From Bryobacterales bacterium (GTDB taxonomy: Bacteria > Acidobacteriota > Terriglobia > Bryobacterales > Bryobacteraceae): 11,638 nucleotides of DNA. Below are positions 1 through 7,097 of this stretch, piece after piece. The stretch lies in the NCBI GenBank assembly GCA_003154855.1, contig PMEV01000172.1, positions 28,635 to 40,272 of the forward strand, in the 5' to 3' direction. The notes beneath the pieces were generated by a model, which was not told where the DNA came from, made no database searches, and saw only the letters and a program-made list of their open reading frames with translations. Within the stretch, counting starts at the first letter, position 1; each line of letters begins with the position of its first letter. The position numbers and the translations under genes are program-made.

Positions 1-98
1 GCGATGTGCTTGGGAAGCGAGGCGATCTCGCGCTGCAATTGAGTGATGTGCCTATCCAGATCTTGCAGTTGGATAGCCAATCTCAGATCTGGCACCAT
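1..98 (-). CDS. C4-type zinc-ribbon coiled-coil protein (zf-RING_7 family), N-terminal fragment
   Basis: Only the first 32 codons are inside the window; the gene continues past position 1. The translation begins MVPDLRLAIQLQDLDRHI and continues with a regular pattern of hydrophobic and charged residues ending SLPKHI. This closely resembles the opening of zf-RING_7/DUF164 proteins, which begin with a 'L..L..LD..I..L..EI..LP..I' coiled coil and end in a four-cysteine zinc ribbon. The zinc ribbon would lie outside the window and cannot be seen. ATG at 98-96 is the start; the next codon is GTG and could serve instead. No Shine-Dalgarno sequence precedes the ATG, and an extended -10-like element lies 10 nt upstream, so a very short or absent leader is possible. 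It is divergent from the GT2-GtrA gene. Family members are poorly characterised (putative nucleic-acid-binding or scaffold role), so no function is claimed. Confidence 0.72.
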   Translation of the reverse strand, partial: MVPDLRLAIQLQDLDRHITQLQREIASLPKHI

Positions 99-107
99 TG
101 ATTGTCA

Positions 108-116
108 ATTTTAGCA
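108..116 (-). promoter_or_regulatory. Extended -10 promoter element for the zinc-ribbon gene
   Basis: The minus strand reads TGCTAAAAT (116 to 108), a TGn-TAAAAT extended -10. Transcription would start near position 101, about 3 nt before the ATG at 98, giving an almost leaderless message. That fits the absence of a Shine-Dalgarno sequence. No -35 hexamer is recognisable at the expected distance. The call rests on one short match. Confidence 0.35.
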
Positions 117-218
117 CGGCGGAGAGGGTGCGCGTTCCGGCGGAGGGGTGCACGGAAAAGCGGCTTGCCACGAACGCCGGGGCGAAGGCCCGACCCCACG
201 CTGCTGCGCGAAGCGGAG

Positions 219-224
219 GGAGGT
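219..224 (+). promoter_or_regulatory. Ribosome binding site deciding the GT2-GtrA start
   Basis: GGAGGT at 219-224, inside a longer GGAGGGAGGTGG run, sits 7 nt before ATG 232 and 10 nt before ATG 235. It supports translation from 232/235 rather than from the in-frame ATG at 148, whose extra 28 residues look like read-through of non-coding sequence. Confidence 0.7.
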
Positions 225-231
225 GGGGTGT

Positions 232-1320
232 ATGATGTGTAATCGGTTTATGCACGAGGCGAGCGCGGGCCAGGAAACCCGACCAGTGATTCTGATTCCG
301 GCGTACCGGCCGGGAGAGCGCTTGCAGGAGCTGGTGGAGGAGCTGGCAGGGAGCGCGGAGATCGGCGCGGTCATCGTGGTGGACGACGGGAGCCAGGCCG
401 AGTACCGGGAAATGTTCCGCCGCCTAGCCACGCTGGAGCGGACCTCGGTGCTTCGCCATGTCGTAAACCTGGGCAAAGGAGCGGCGCTGAAGACGGGCCT
501 GAACCATGCGGCCTGCCTGTATCCGGAGAGCGTGGGTGTGGTCACGGCGGATGCGGATGGCCAGCACTCGGCGGCGGACATCCTGCGGGTCGCCGCGGAA
601 CTGACGGCCAACCCGCGCGACCTGGTGCTGGGGGTCCGGACGTTCGGCCGGAGCGTGCCACTGCGCAGCCGGCTGGGCAACGCGCTGACTCGCGCCATCA
701 TGCGGGCGATCACCGGGCAGAAGCTCTCGGACACGCAAACCGGCTTGCGCGGCATTCCGATGGAGTGGATCCCGGAGCTTCTGAAACTGCAGGCCACGGG
801 CTACGATTTCGAGCTGGACATGCTGGTGAGCTGCCGGGAGACGGCCCGGCCGGTGCGGGAAGTGGGCATCTCGACGATCTACATCGATAACAACCGGAGC
901 TCGCATTTCAATCCGCTTCGCGACTCGATGCGGATCTACTTCGTCTTTGTCCGATTCCTGGCGGCGTCGCTCACGGCGGCGGGAATCGACAATCTGGTGT
1001 TCATCCTGGCGCTGCACTGGTGGCGGGAGGCACTGTTCTGCCAGTTAGCGGGGCGCCTCGTGTCGGGCACGTTCCAGTTCACGGCCGGCAAGTACGGCGT
1101 GTTTCACTCGAAGGCTCACACCAGCGTGGCGCTGCCCAAATACTGCCTGTCGGTGGCGGGGTTCGGAGCCTTGAGCTACGTGCTGATTCAGAGCATCGTG
1201 GCGCTCACGGACCTGGGCATCGTGCCAGCCAAGTTGTGCGCCGAGACGGCCCTGTTCTTCCTGAGCTTCGTCGTTCAGCGGGACTTTGTGTTCGGACAAA
1301 AACGCGACAGCGAAGCGTGA
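232..1320 (+). CDS. GT2 glycosyltransferase fused to a GtrA-like membrane domain
   Basis: This is a 362-residue membrane-anchored family 2 glycosyltransferase. Residues about 17-225 form the GT2 domain: IPAYRPG (22-28), the nucleotide-binding DDGS (51-54), the metal-binding DADGQH (107-112), SDTQTGLRG (166-174) and YDFELDML (191-198). This set is typical of the DPM1/polyprenyl-phosphate-sugar synthase branch, which transfers a hexose from a nucleotide sugar to a lipid phosphate on the cytoplasmic face. Residues about 238-355 contain four hydrophobic segments ending in FVVQRDFVFG, matching GtrA-like (PF04138) proteins proposed to help move or use lipid-linked sugars. The GT2-GtrA fusion is a known bacterial architecture. 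ATG 232 is chosen for its Shine-Dalgarno; ATG 235 and 250 are alternatives, while an in-frame ATG at 148 adds an implausible Cys/Arg-rich tail. The gene ends 3 nt before the stop of a convergent TMTC-like gene. The sugar and lipid cannot be read from sequence. Confidence 0.9.
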   Translation: MMCNRFMHEASAGQETRPVILIPAYRPGERLQELVEELAGSAEIGAVIVVDDGSQAEYREMFRRLATLERTSVLRHVVNLGKGAALKTGLNHAACLYPESVGVVTADADGQHSAADILRVAAELTANPRDLVLGVRTFGRSVPLRSRLGNALTRAIMRAITGQKLSDTQTGLRGIPMEWIPELLKLQATGYDFELDMLVSCRETARPVREVGISTIYIDNNRSSHFNPLRDSMRIYFVFVRFLAASLTAAGIDNLVFILALHWWREALFCQLAGRLVSGTFQFTAGKYGVFHSKAHTSVALPKYCLSVAGFGALSYVLIQSIVALTDLGIVPAKLCAETALFFLSFVVQRDFVFGQKRDSEA

Positions 1321-1337
1321 CCGCTATTTGGGAGCGG
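1321..1337. terminator. Small hairpin between convergent stops (weak bidirectional terminator candidate)
   Basis: CCGCT (1321-1325) and AGCGG (1333-1337) are inverted with a 7-nt loop and cover the 3-nt gap plus the stop codon of the minus-strand gene. It could be the only termination signal between two genes whose stops almost touch. There is no U-tract on either side and the stem is only 5 bp, so intrinsic termination is doubtful. Confidence 0.2.
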
Positions 1338-3345
1338 CTGGGGGGCGGTTCTTCTGGGAGAGGGCAAACTCGAGGTTCCTCCGGGCGAACTGGAAATCGG
1401 GCTGGATGCGGAGCGCCTCGCGGGCGGCCAGAATCGCCTGGTCCCACTGGCCCAGGGAGGCGTAGGCGGCAGCCATATTGTTGTAGGCCGGGGCGAAATT
1501 GGGGCGGAGACGAACGGCCTGCTGGGCCGCCAGGATGCAGTCCTCGAAACGTCCCGTCTTGTGGTATGCGGTGGACAACTGGAGGTAGTTCTCGGGCGTG
1601 GGCTGGCTGTGCGCCAGAGCCTCGGCGGCTCCCACCTGTCTGAACACCTGCTGCTCCAAGCGGAGGCAACTCTCGATGGTAGGGTCGCGGGGAGCGATCT
1701 TCAGGCCGTCCTGGGCGCTGGACTCGAGCAGGCTCCAGAGGCCGTGCTCCAGGTAGACTTGCAGGAGCGAGTAACGGCTGGGCATGAAGGCTGGGTTCAG
1801 GGAGAGCGAGAGGTTGAGGGCCGCCACCGCTTCCCCGGTGCGGGCCCTGGAACTCAGCCAGCGGGCGTAGAAGTAATATAGCTCGGCTTGCTTGGGATCG
1901 AGCTGGAGGGCGCGCAGGAAATGTGGTTCCGCCTCCGCGTCACGGTTCAAAGCGCCGAGGACGGTGCCGAGATTGATCTCGACCCTGGCCTGGGCCGGCA
2001 GGAGGGAGAGGGCGCGTTCGAAATAAGGAAGAGCGGCCGCGAAATCTCCGTGGTCCATCAGGACGCCGCCATAAAGCATGCAGGCGGTCCCGCTGGCGGG
2101 GCTCTTGAGGATGGCGTCGCGCCATAGGCTCCCTTCGGTGCGCCAGACCTCGTTGCGCGCGCGATTGCCCAGCGCACACAGGAGCAGGAGACCCGCCAGA
2201 GCGGCGACGGCGGCCCAGCGCAGAGGCCCACCGAGCGGGCGCCGCAGCGGGAGCAGACTGCCCGCCCAGACGACCGCGAGCACCAGACCCACAAAGGGGA
2301 AGAACATGCGGTGATCGTTTTCCAGTTCACTCAAGGGATAGAGCGAGGTGGGCGCCAGGGCCAGCACGAACCAGCTCAGGCCAAACGAGATGGGGCGGGC
2401 GACGGGCCGCCGGGCCGTCCAGTAAATCGCGAAGAGCAAGAGCGCGAGGAAGAGGAATCCAACCAGGACTTCCGGATCCGCGACCGAAGAGGAGACGTGC
2501 AGATCCGAAGACACGGTCAGGTGCGTGGGCAGGAAGAACGACCGGAAGTAGCGCAACGCCACGTAGGGCTGCATGAGGAGATAGCTGCCGGCAGGCCCAC
2601 GATTGGGCACGTAACTCTGGGCCGTCATGACGCTGGAGAGTTTGGCCAGGACCAGCGCAACGATGGTGGCCGGAACCGATTTCCGCAGCGCCGCCCGGAA
2701 TCCGCGCATCGAGAAGCTCTCCTCGAACAGGAGCAGGTAGGCCAACAGAATGAGCGGGAAGACCAGGGCGGGAGGCTTGGCCAACACTCCCAGAGCGAAG
2801 GGGATGAGGTAGAGACCATGTTTCCTGCGCCCAGGAAAGCGGACGTAAATGAACAAGGCGGCTACCACGCCTAAGGTCGACAGCAGATCGCCGCGCTGGA
2901 TGACGTAATTGACGGTCTCGGCGATAGCCGGGTGCAGGCCGTACCAGGCCACCGCGAACCAGGCAATCCAGAAGTTGTGCGGCTGGGGCCGGATGCGCTC
3001 CAGCAGCACCCGGTACAACCCGTACATCAGGAGCAGTTGCACCAGGAACCAGAGGAACGTGGAGAGGTGAAAGTAGAAGGTGGATTCGAGGCCCCCGCCC
3101 AGCCAGTAGTCGATGGCGAGGGAGGTGGTCACCAGCGGGCGCCAGGTGCGGTTCGCGGCGTATACGGAAAAAGTTGTCGAGTCGGTGAAGAAGCTGGGGA
3201 TGTTGTCGAGGTAGCGGATGTAGACGTTATCGCGGATGGTGTGGAAGTCGTCGAAGTGCAACGCGTTCCGGAAGTGATTGGAATAGGCGATGGTGACGGC
3301 GGCGAGCACCGCAAGGGCTACGAGCACAGTGTTTCTGCGAGGCAC
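1324..3345 (-). CDS. TMTC-like GT-C glycosyltransferase with C-terminal TPRs (downstream paralog)
   Basis: This 673-residue protein has about 10 predicted membrane segments (residues ~5-400) followed by a TPR domain (~412-662). Several N-terminal features match TMTC/DUF1736 proteins: FDDFHTIRDN (31-40) with the acidic pair D32/D33 in the first outer loop, RTWRPL (66-71), HPAIAETVNY (138-147) and RGDLLSTL (151-158). These parallel the DD..AI..N, S/YRPL, HP.HTEAV and GRADLL motifs of TMTC1-4, GT-C enzymes that use dolichyl-phosphate-mannose. It is therefore probably a membrane enzyme using a polyprenyl-phosphate sugar, with the catalytic face and TPRs outside the cytoplasm. The start is GTG 3345, preceded by AGGA at 3356-3353 with a 7-nt spacer. 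An upstream in-frame ATG (3366) matches the paralog's Met but runs into TAG three codons later. It is a tandem duplicate of the next gene upstream, very similar in the membrane domain and last TPRs but diverged between. A plain TPR membrane protein without enzyme activity is the alternative. Confidence 0.82.
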   Translation of the reverse strand: MPRRNTVLVALAVLAAVTIAYSNHFRNALHFDDFHTIRDNVYIRYLDNIPSFFTDSTTFSVYAANRTWRPLVTTSLAIDYWLGGGLESTFYFHLSTFLWFLVQLLLMYGLYRVLLERIRPQPHNFWIAWFAVAWYGLHPAIAETVNYVIQRGDLLSTLGVVAALFIYVRFPGRRKHGLYLIPFALGVLAKPPALVFPLILLAYLLLFEESFSMRGFRAALRKSVPATIVALVLAKLSSVMTAQSYVPNRGPAGSYLLMQPYVALRYFRSFFLPTHLTVSSDLHVSSSVADPEVLVGFLFLALLLFAIYWTARRPVARPISFGLSWFVLALAPTSLYPLSELENDHRMFFPFVGLVLAVVWAGSLLPLRRPLGGPLRWAAVAALAGLLLLCALGNRARNEVWRTEGSLWRDAILKSPASGTACMLYGGVLMDHGDFAAALPYFERALSLLPAQARVEINLGTVLGALNRDAEAEPHFLRALQLDPKQAELYYFYARWLSSRARTGEAVAALNLSLSLNPAFMPSRYSLLQVYLEHGLWSLLESSAQDGLKIAPRDPTIESCLRLEQQVFRQVGAAEALAHSQPTPENYLQLSTAYHKTGRFEDCILAAQQAVRLRPNFAPAYNNMAAAYASLGQWDQAILAAREALRIQPDFQFARRNLEFALSQKNRPPAAPK

Positions 3346-3364
3346 CAGGGAATCCTAAGGTCGC

Positions 3365-3373
3365 ATTGTACCA
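3365..3373 (-). promoter_or_regulatory. Possible extended -10 element before the downstream TMTC-like gene
   Basis: The minus strand reads TGGTACAAT (3373 to 3365), a TGn-TACAAT match. A transcript would start near 3358, about 13 nt before GTG 3345, and would just include most of the AGGA ribosome binding site. No -35 is seen. The same element occurs at the homologous place in the upstream copy, so it may simply be inherited sequence. Confidence 0.3.
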
Positions 3374-3381
3374 AGCGGGGA

Positions 3382-5439
3382 CTATTTGGAGGCGCCAGCC
3401 TGCCTCTTCTGCGATAGTGCGAACTCGAGGTTGTTCCGGGCGAACTGGAAGTCGGGCTGGATGCGGAGCGCCTCGCGGGCGGCCTGGATGGCTTGGTCCC
3501 ATTGGCCCAGGGAGGCGTAGGCGGCAGCCATGTTGTTATAGGCCTGGGCGAAATCCGGGCGGATGCGGAGGGCCTGCCGGGCGGCGGCGATACAGTCCTG
3601 GAAGCGGCCCGTCTTATGGTAAGCGGTGGACAACTGGAGGTAGTTCTCGGGCGTGGGCTGGCTGCGCGCCTGGGCCTCGGCGGCGGCGACTTGCGCGAAG
3701 ACCTGCTGTTCCATGCGCAGGTAGGACAGGACGCCGGGATCGTCCGGCGCCAGTTTCAGGCATTCCTCGGCGAACGACTTCAGCGGGCCCCACAGTCCAT
3801 GCTCGGCGTACACACGCAGCAGCAGGTAGCGGGCGCCCATGGCGGACGGGTTGAGGGACAACGCGATGTTCAGGGCTGCCACCGCCTCGCCGGCGCGGGC
3901 CCTGGAATCGAGCCAGCGCGCGTATCCAAAATAGGGGTCGGAATCTTTGGGATTCAGTTGGATGGCGCGGCGGAAATGCCGCTCCGCTTCGGCGTCGCGC
4001 CTTAACTCGCCATTGGCGACGCCTAGGTTGAGCTGAACCCTGGGATCGACGGGCTGGAGGGCTTCCGCGCGCTCGAGATAGGGAAGGGCGGCGGCGGAGT
4101 CGCCCCGATCCATCAGGATGCCTCCGTAACCCATGAGAGCGCGTCCATTGCGGGGGCTCTTGGCGGTCACGTCGCGCCACAGGCTCTCCTCGGTGCGCCA
4201 AACCTCGTCGCGCGAGCGAGTCCCCAGCGCGCAAAGCAGCAGCAGGCAGGCGAGGGCGGCTGCGGTCCAGCCAGGGTGAGTTCGAAAAGGGCGGCGCTCG
4301 AGGAGCAGGCTGCCCGCCCAGGTCGCGGCCAGCACCAGGCCGACGAAGGGAAAGAACATGCGGTGATCGTTCTCGACATCCGCGAGGGGATAGAGCGATG
4401 TGGGCGCCAGGGCCAAAAGAAACCAGAGAAGGCCAAACGAGATGGGACGGGTATGCGGGCGCCGGGCGGTTGCGTAGACGGCCCACAGCAGCGCGGCCAG
4501 GAACAGGAATCCGGCCAGGACCTCGGGGCGCAGGAGAGAGGGGAAGGCGGTCAGGTCCGAATCGGCGCTCAGGCGAGTGGGCAGGAAGAACGACCCGAAA
4601 TAACGCAATGCCACGTAGGGTTGCGTGAGGAGATAGGAATAAGCGTATTGGCGGGTCTGGACAAAACTCGCGGAGGTCATGGCGCTGGAGAGTTTGGCCA
4701 GGGCCGCAGCCAGGACGGTGGCCGGAACCGACTTCCAGAGCGCCGCCCCGATTCCGCGCAACGAGAAGCTCTCCTCGAACAGGAGTAGGTAAGCCGCAAG
4801 AATGAGCGGGAAGATCAAGGCGGGGGGCTTGGCCAGCACTCCCAGAACGAAGGGCATCAGGTACAGGCCGTATTTCCTGCGGGCGGGAAAGCGGGCGTAA
4901 ATGAACAAGGCGGCTACCACGCCCAGGGTCGAGAGCAGATCGCCGCGCTGGATGATGTAATTGACGGTCTCAGCGATGGCCGGATGCAGGCCGTACCAGG
5001 CCACCGCGAACCAGGCAATCCACACGTTCTGCGATTGGGGCCGTGTGCGCTCGATCAGAACCCGGTACAACCCGTACATCAGGAGCAGTTGGAGCAGGAA
5101 CCACAGGAACGTAGAGAGGTGGAAGTAAAAGGTGGATTCAAAGCCCCCGCCCAGCCAGTAGTCGATGGCGAGGGAAGTGGTCACCAGCGGGCGCCAACTG
5201 CGGTTCTCCGGAGCAACGGAGAAGGTTGTCGAGTCGGTGAAGAACCTGGGGATGTTGCCGAGATAGCGGATGTAGACGTTGTCGCGGATGGTGTGGAAAT
5301 CGTCGAGGAAGAAGGAATTCTGGAAATGGTTGGAATAGGTGAGAGCGACGGCGGCGAGCACCGCGGCGGCGACCAGAGCAAAGGAGCGACGACGAGAAGG
5401 TTGGCTCAAAGATGGCATTGTAGCAGTCCGCGGGATCAT
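3382..5439 (-). CDS. TMTC-like GT-C glycosyltransferase with C-terminal TPRs (upstream paralog)
   Basis: This 685-residue protein has the same architecture as its downstream paralog. An N-terminal membrane anchor (20-36) is followed by FLDDFHTIRDN (44-54) with D46/D47 in the first outer loop, SWRPL (81-85), LHPAIAETVNY (151-161) and RGDLL (165-169). Further membrane segments follow to about residue 410, then TPRs to the end, including AYNNMAAAYASLGQWDQAI. The motif set matches eukaryotic TMTC (DUF1736) proteins, so transfer of a polyprenyl-phosphate-linked sugar onto an exported acceptor is the likely role (inference). ATG 5439 overlaps the murJ stop as ATGA, the usual sign of translational coupling. 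A second in-frame ATG at 5418 aligns exactly with the disrupted ATG of the downstream copy, 38 residues before the second-motif Asp in both, so it may be the ancestral start. Neither ATG has a clear Shine-Dalgarno. The donor sugar and acceptor are unknown; a non-enzymatic TPR protein is possible but less likely. Confidence 0.82.
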   Translation of the reverse strand: MIPRTATMPSLSQPSRRRSFALVAAAVLAAVALTYSNHFQNSFFLDDFHTIRDNVYIRYLGNIPRFFTDSTTFSVAPENRSWRPLVTTSLAIDYWLGGGFESTFYFHLSTFLWFLLQLLLMYGLYRVLIERTRPQSQNVWIAWFAVAWYGLHPAIAETVNYIIQRGDLLSTLGVVAALFIYARFPARRKYGLYLMPFVLGVLAKPPALIFPLILAAYLLLFEESFSLRGIGAALWKSVPATVLAAALAKLSSAMTSASFVQTRQYAYSYLLTQPYVALRYFGSFFLPTRLSADSDLTAFPSLLRPEVLAGFLFLAALLWAVYATARRPHTRPISFGLLWFLLALAPTSLYPLADVENDHRMFFPFVGLVLAATWAGSLLLERRPFRTHPGWTAAALACLLLLCALGTRSRDEVWRTEESLWRDVTAKSPRNGRALMGYGGILMDRGDSAAALPYLERAEALQPVDPRVQLNLGVANGELRRDAEAERHFRRAIQLNPKDSDPYFGYARWLDSRARAGEAVAALNIALSLNPSAMGARYLLLRVYAEHGLWGPLKSFAEECLKLAPDDPGVLSYLRMEQQVFAQVAAAEAQARSQPTPENYLQLSTAYHKTGRFQDCIAAARQALRIRPDFAQAYNNMAAAYASLGQWDQAIQAAREALRIQPDFQFARNNLEFALSQKRQAGASK
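5417..5425 (-). promoter_or_regulatory. Extended -10-like element overlapping the second ATG of the upstream TMTC-like gene
   Basis: The minus strand reads TGCTACAAT (5425 to 5417), directly merging into ATG 5418. If it were an active promoter, transcription would start near 5410, downstream of both ATGs, so it is hard to use for this protein. It is listed because the identical pattern precedes the second copy. Confidence 0.15.
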
Positions 5440-7088
5440 GGCCGGGCGGCGCGCCAGCGGGCCAGCGGCTCGACGAGGGCACGGCCGGCGGTCTCGAGCT
5501 CGGCCACGCGCAGGGCGCGGCAGACGGCTCCGAACACGGCGACGCCGAGCGGGATCGCGACCCCCAGTTCGACCAGGCGCGCCAGGCGGGAGACTCCCAG
5601 CCAGCCCTGAATTCCGGAGCTGGCCAGGGCGATGGCCGCCCCCATCACCGCGGAGGCCAGGGCGATCTTCCAGGTGCTGCGCAGCAGAGCGCGGCCGTGA
5701 ATGCCGGCGATTCGCTCCCTGAGAATCCAGAACAGAGCCACCGAGGCGAACAGCGAAACGCCCGAGGTCGCGAGCGCGAGTCCCGCGTGCCCCAGCCGCG
5801 TGTAATGGGTCAGCGACCAGGCTGCCAGGAAGTTGATGGCGATGGAGGCGATACTCACCAGCATGGGCGCCCGCGCGCTGCCCAGCGCATAGAAGGCCGG
5901 CGCCAGCACCTTCACCGCGGCGTATCCCGCCAGGCCGATGGCGTAGCAGGAGAGCGCCAGTGCGGTCTGGTGCGCGGAGTACGCGTCGAACTTTCCGCCC
6001 TGGTAAATCAGGCCGATCATGGCGCGGCCCAGAATCATCAGGCCGACCGAGGAGGGCACCGTCAGCAGGAGAACCATGCCCACCGAACGCGAGACGGTCT
6101 TACGAAACTCCTCGAGGTTGCCCGAGGCGGCGCTGCGGGAGATGGAAGGCAGCATGGCGGAAGCGATGGCCACGCCGAACAGGCCCAGGGGCAGTTGCAT
6201 GAAACGGAATGCGAACTGTAACCAGCTTACGGGGCCGTCCACGCCGGTGCGCGGATCGACGATCGAGGAGGCGAAGTTGGTGTTGACGACGACGTTCACC
6301 TGCACGGCGGCGGAGCCGATGATGGCCGGACCCATCAGAGAGATGATGTGGCGCAGGCCGGAATGGGACCAGTCGAAGCGGGGGCGGAATCCAAAACCGA
6401 GCCGGCGCAGGCTGGGGAGCTGCCAAAAGAGCTGTAGCGCGCCGCCCAGCACCACTCCCCAAGCCATGCCGGTGATGGGAGCAATGCCCAGGCGCGGGCC
6501 CATCCAGAAGCCGAGCGTCACGCCGAAAACCACCGAGCCGAGGTTGAAGAAGGTGGAGGCCAGGGTGGGGACGGCGAAGCGGCCGCAGGCGTTGAGAATG
6601 CCCATGGCCTGGGCCGCCAGGGCCACCAGCAGCAGGAACGGGAACATGATGCGGGTGAGGCGGATGGCGAGCTGGAACTTGGCGGGGTCGGCGGTGGCCC
6701 ATCCCGGCGCCAACAGGCCTACCAGGGCGGGACTGAAAACCGTTCCCAGCACGCACAACGCGCCCACCAGGAGAATCACCGCCGTTCCGACCAGGTTGGA
6801 GAGCTCGGCCGCTTCGCGCCTGCTCTTGGTGGCCAGGTACTCGGTGAAGGTGGGCACGAAAGCTGAGGAGAGAGCGCCTTCGGCGAAAAGATCGCGCGTC
6901 AGGTTGGGGATGCGAAAACCGAGCGAAAAGGCGTCGTAAACCTTGCCCGCGCCGAAGAGGTGGGCCATGATGGTCTCGCGCAGCAGGCCGCTGACGCGGC
7001 TGAGGAGCACGGCGGCCGATACCACGCCCGCCGCCCGGACAATCTCCTCCTGTCGCTGGGCGTCCTCGGAACTGCGCGCTGGGTCCAT
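5436..7088 (-). CDS. murJ: Lipid II flippase MurJ
   Basis: This 550-residue polytopic protein of the MOP/MviN family flips the peptidoglycan precursor lipid II across the inner membrane. The N-terminal signature is intact: SRVSGLLRETI (30-40), FGAGKVYDAF (45-54), RIPNLTRDLFAEGA (59-72) and SAFVPTFTEY (75-84). R31, R37, D52 and R65 align, with a constant offset of 13, to E. coli MurJ residues R18, R24, D39 and R52, reported as functionally important. The length suits 14 membrane helices (family about 510-550 residues). The start ATG 7088 lies 9 nt after the M20 peptidase stop, and the stop overlaps the ATG of the TMTC-like gene by 4 nt. It is therefore probably co-transcribed with both from the promoter near 8500. 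No clear Shine-Dalgarno is present. Carriage of another lipid-linked substrate is possible given the glycosylation-like neighbours, but the conserved residues favour a true MurJ. Confidence 0.95.
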   Translation of the reverse strand: MDPARSSEDAQRQEEIVRAAGVVSAAVLLSRVSGLLRETIMAHLFGAGKVYDAFSLGFRIPNLTRDLFAEGALSSAFVPTFTEYLATKSRREAAELSNLVGTAVILLVGALCVLGTVFSPALVGLLAPGWATADPAKFQLAIRLTRIMFPFLLLVALAAQAMGILNACGRFAVPTLASTFFNLGSVVFGVTLGFWMGPRLGIAPITGMAWGVVLGGALQLFWQLPSLRRLGFGFRPRFDWSHSGLRHIISLMGPAIIGSAAVQVNVVVNTNFASSIVDPRTGVDGPVSWLQFAFRFMQLPLGLFGVAIASAMLPSISRSAASGNLEEFRKTVSRSVGMVLLLTVPSSVGLMILGRAMIGLIYQGGKFDAYSAHQTALALSCYAIGLAGYAAVKVLAPAFYALGSARAPMLVSIASIAINFLAAWSLTHYTRLGHAGLALATSGVSLFASVALFWILRERIAGIHGRALLRSTWKIALASAVMGAAIALASSGIQGWLGVSRLARLVELGVAIPLGVAVFGAVCRALRVAELETAGRALVEPLARWRAARP

Positions 7089-7097
7089 CGGCGGGAA

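Larger units (their letters stand above)
1324..5439 (-). repeat. Tandem gene duplication, about 2.05-kb unit
   Basis: The two TMTC-like genes are direct copies offset by about 2,052-2,058 bp (compare CCGGGCGAACTGG near 1381 and 3436). Similarity is visible at nucleotide level, highest in the segments encoding the N-terminal membrane domain and the last TPRs. It is lower in the loop region and middle TPRs. Both copies also share TGnTACAATG at the homologous start position (3373-3364 and 5425-5416). Confidence 0.85.

Noticed and set aside
148..231. N-terminal extension of the GT2-GtrA protein from ATG 148
   Set aside because: The 28 extra residues are Cys/Arg-rich and unlike GT2 N-termini, and a strong ribosome binding site points to ATG 232.
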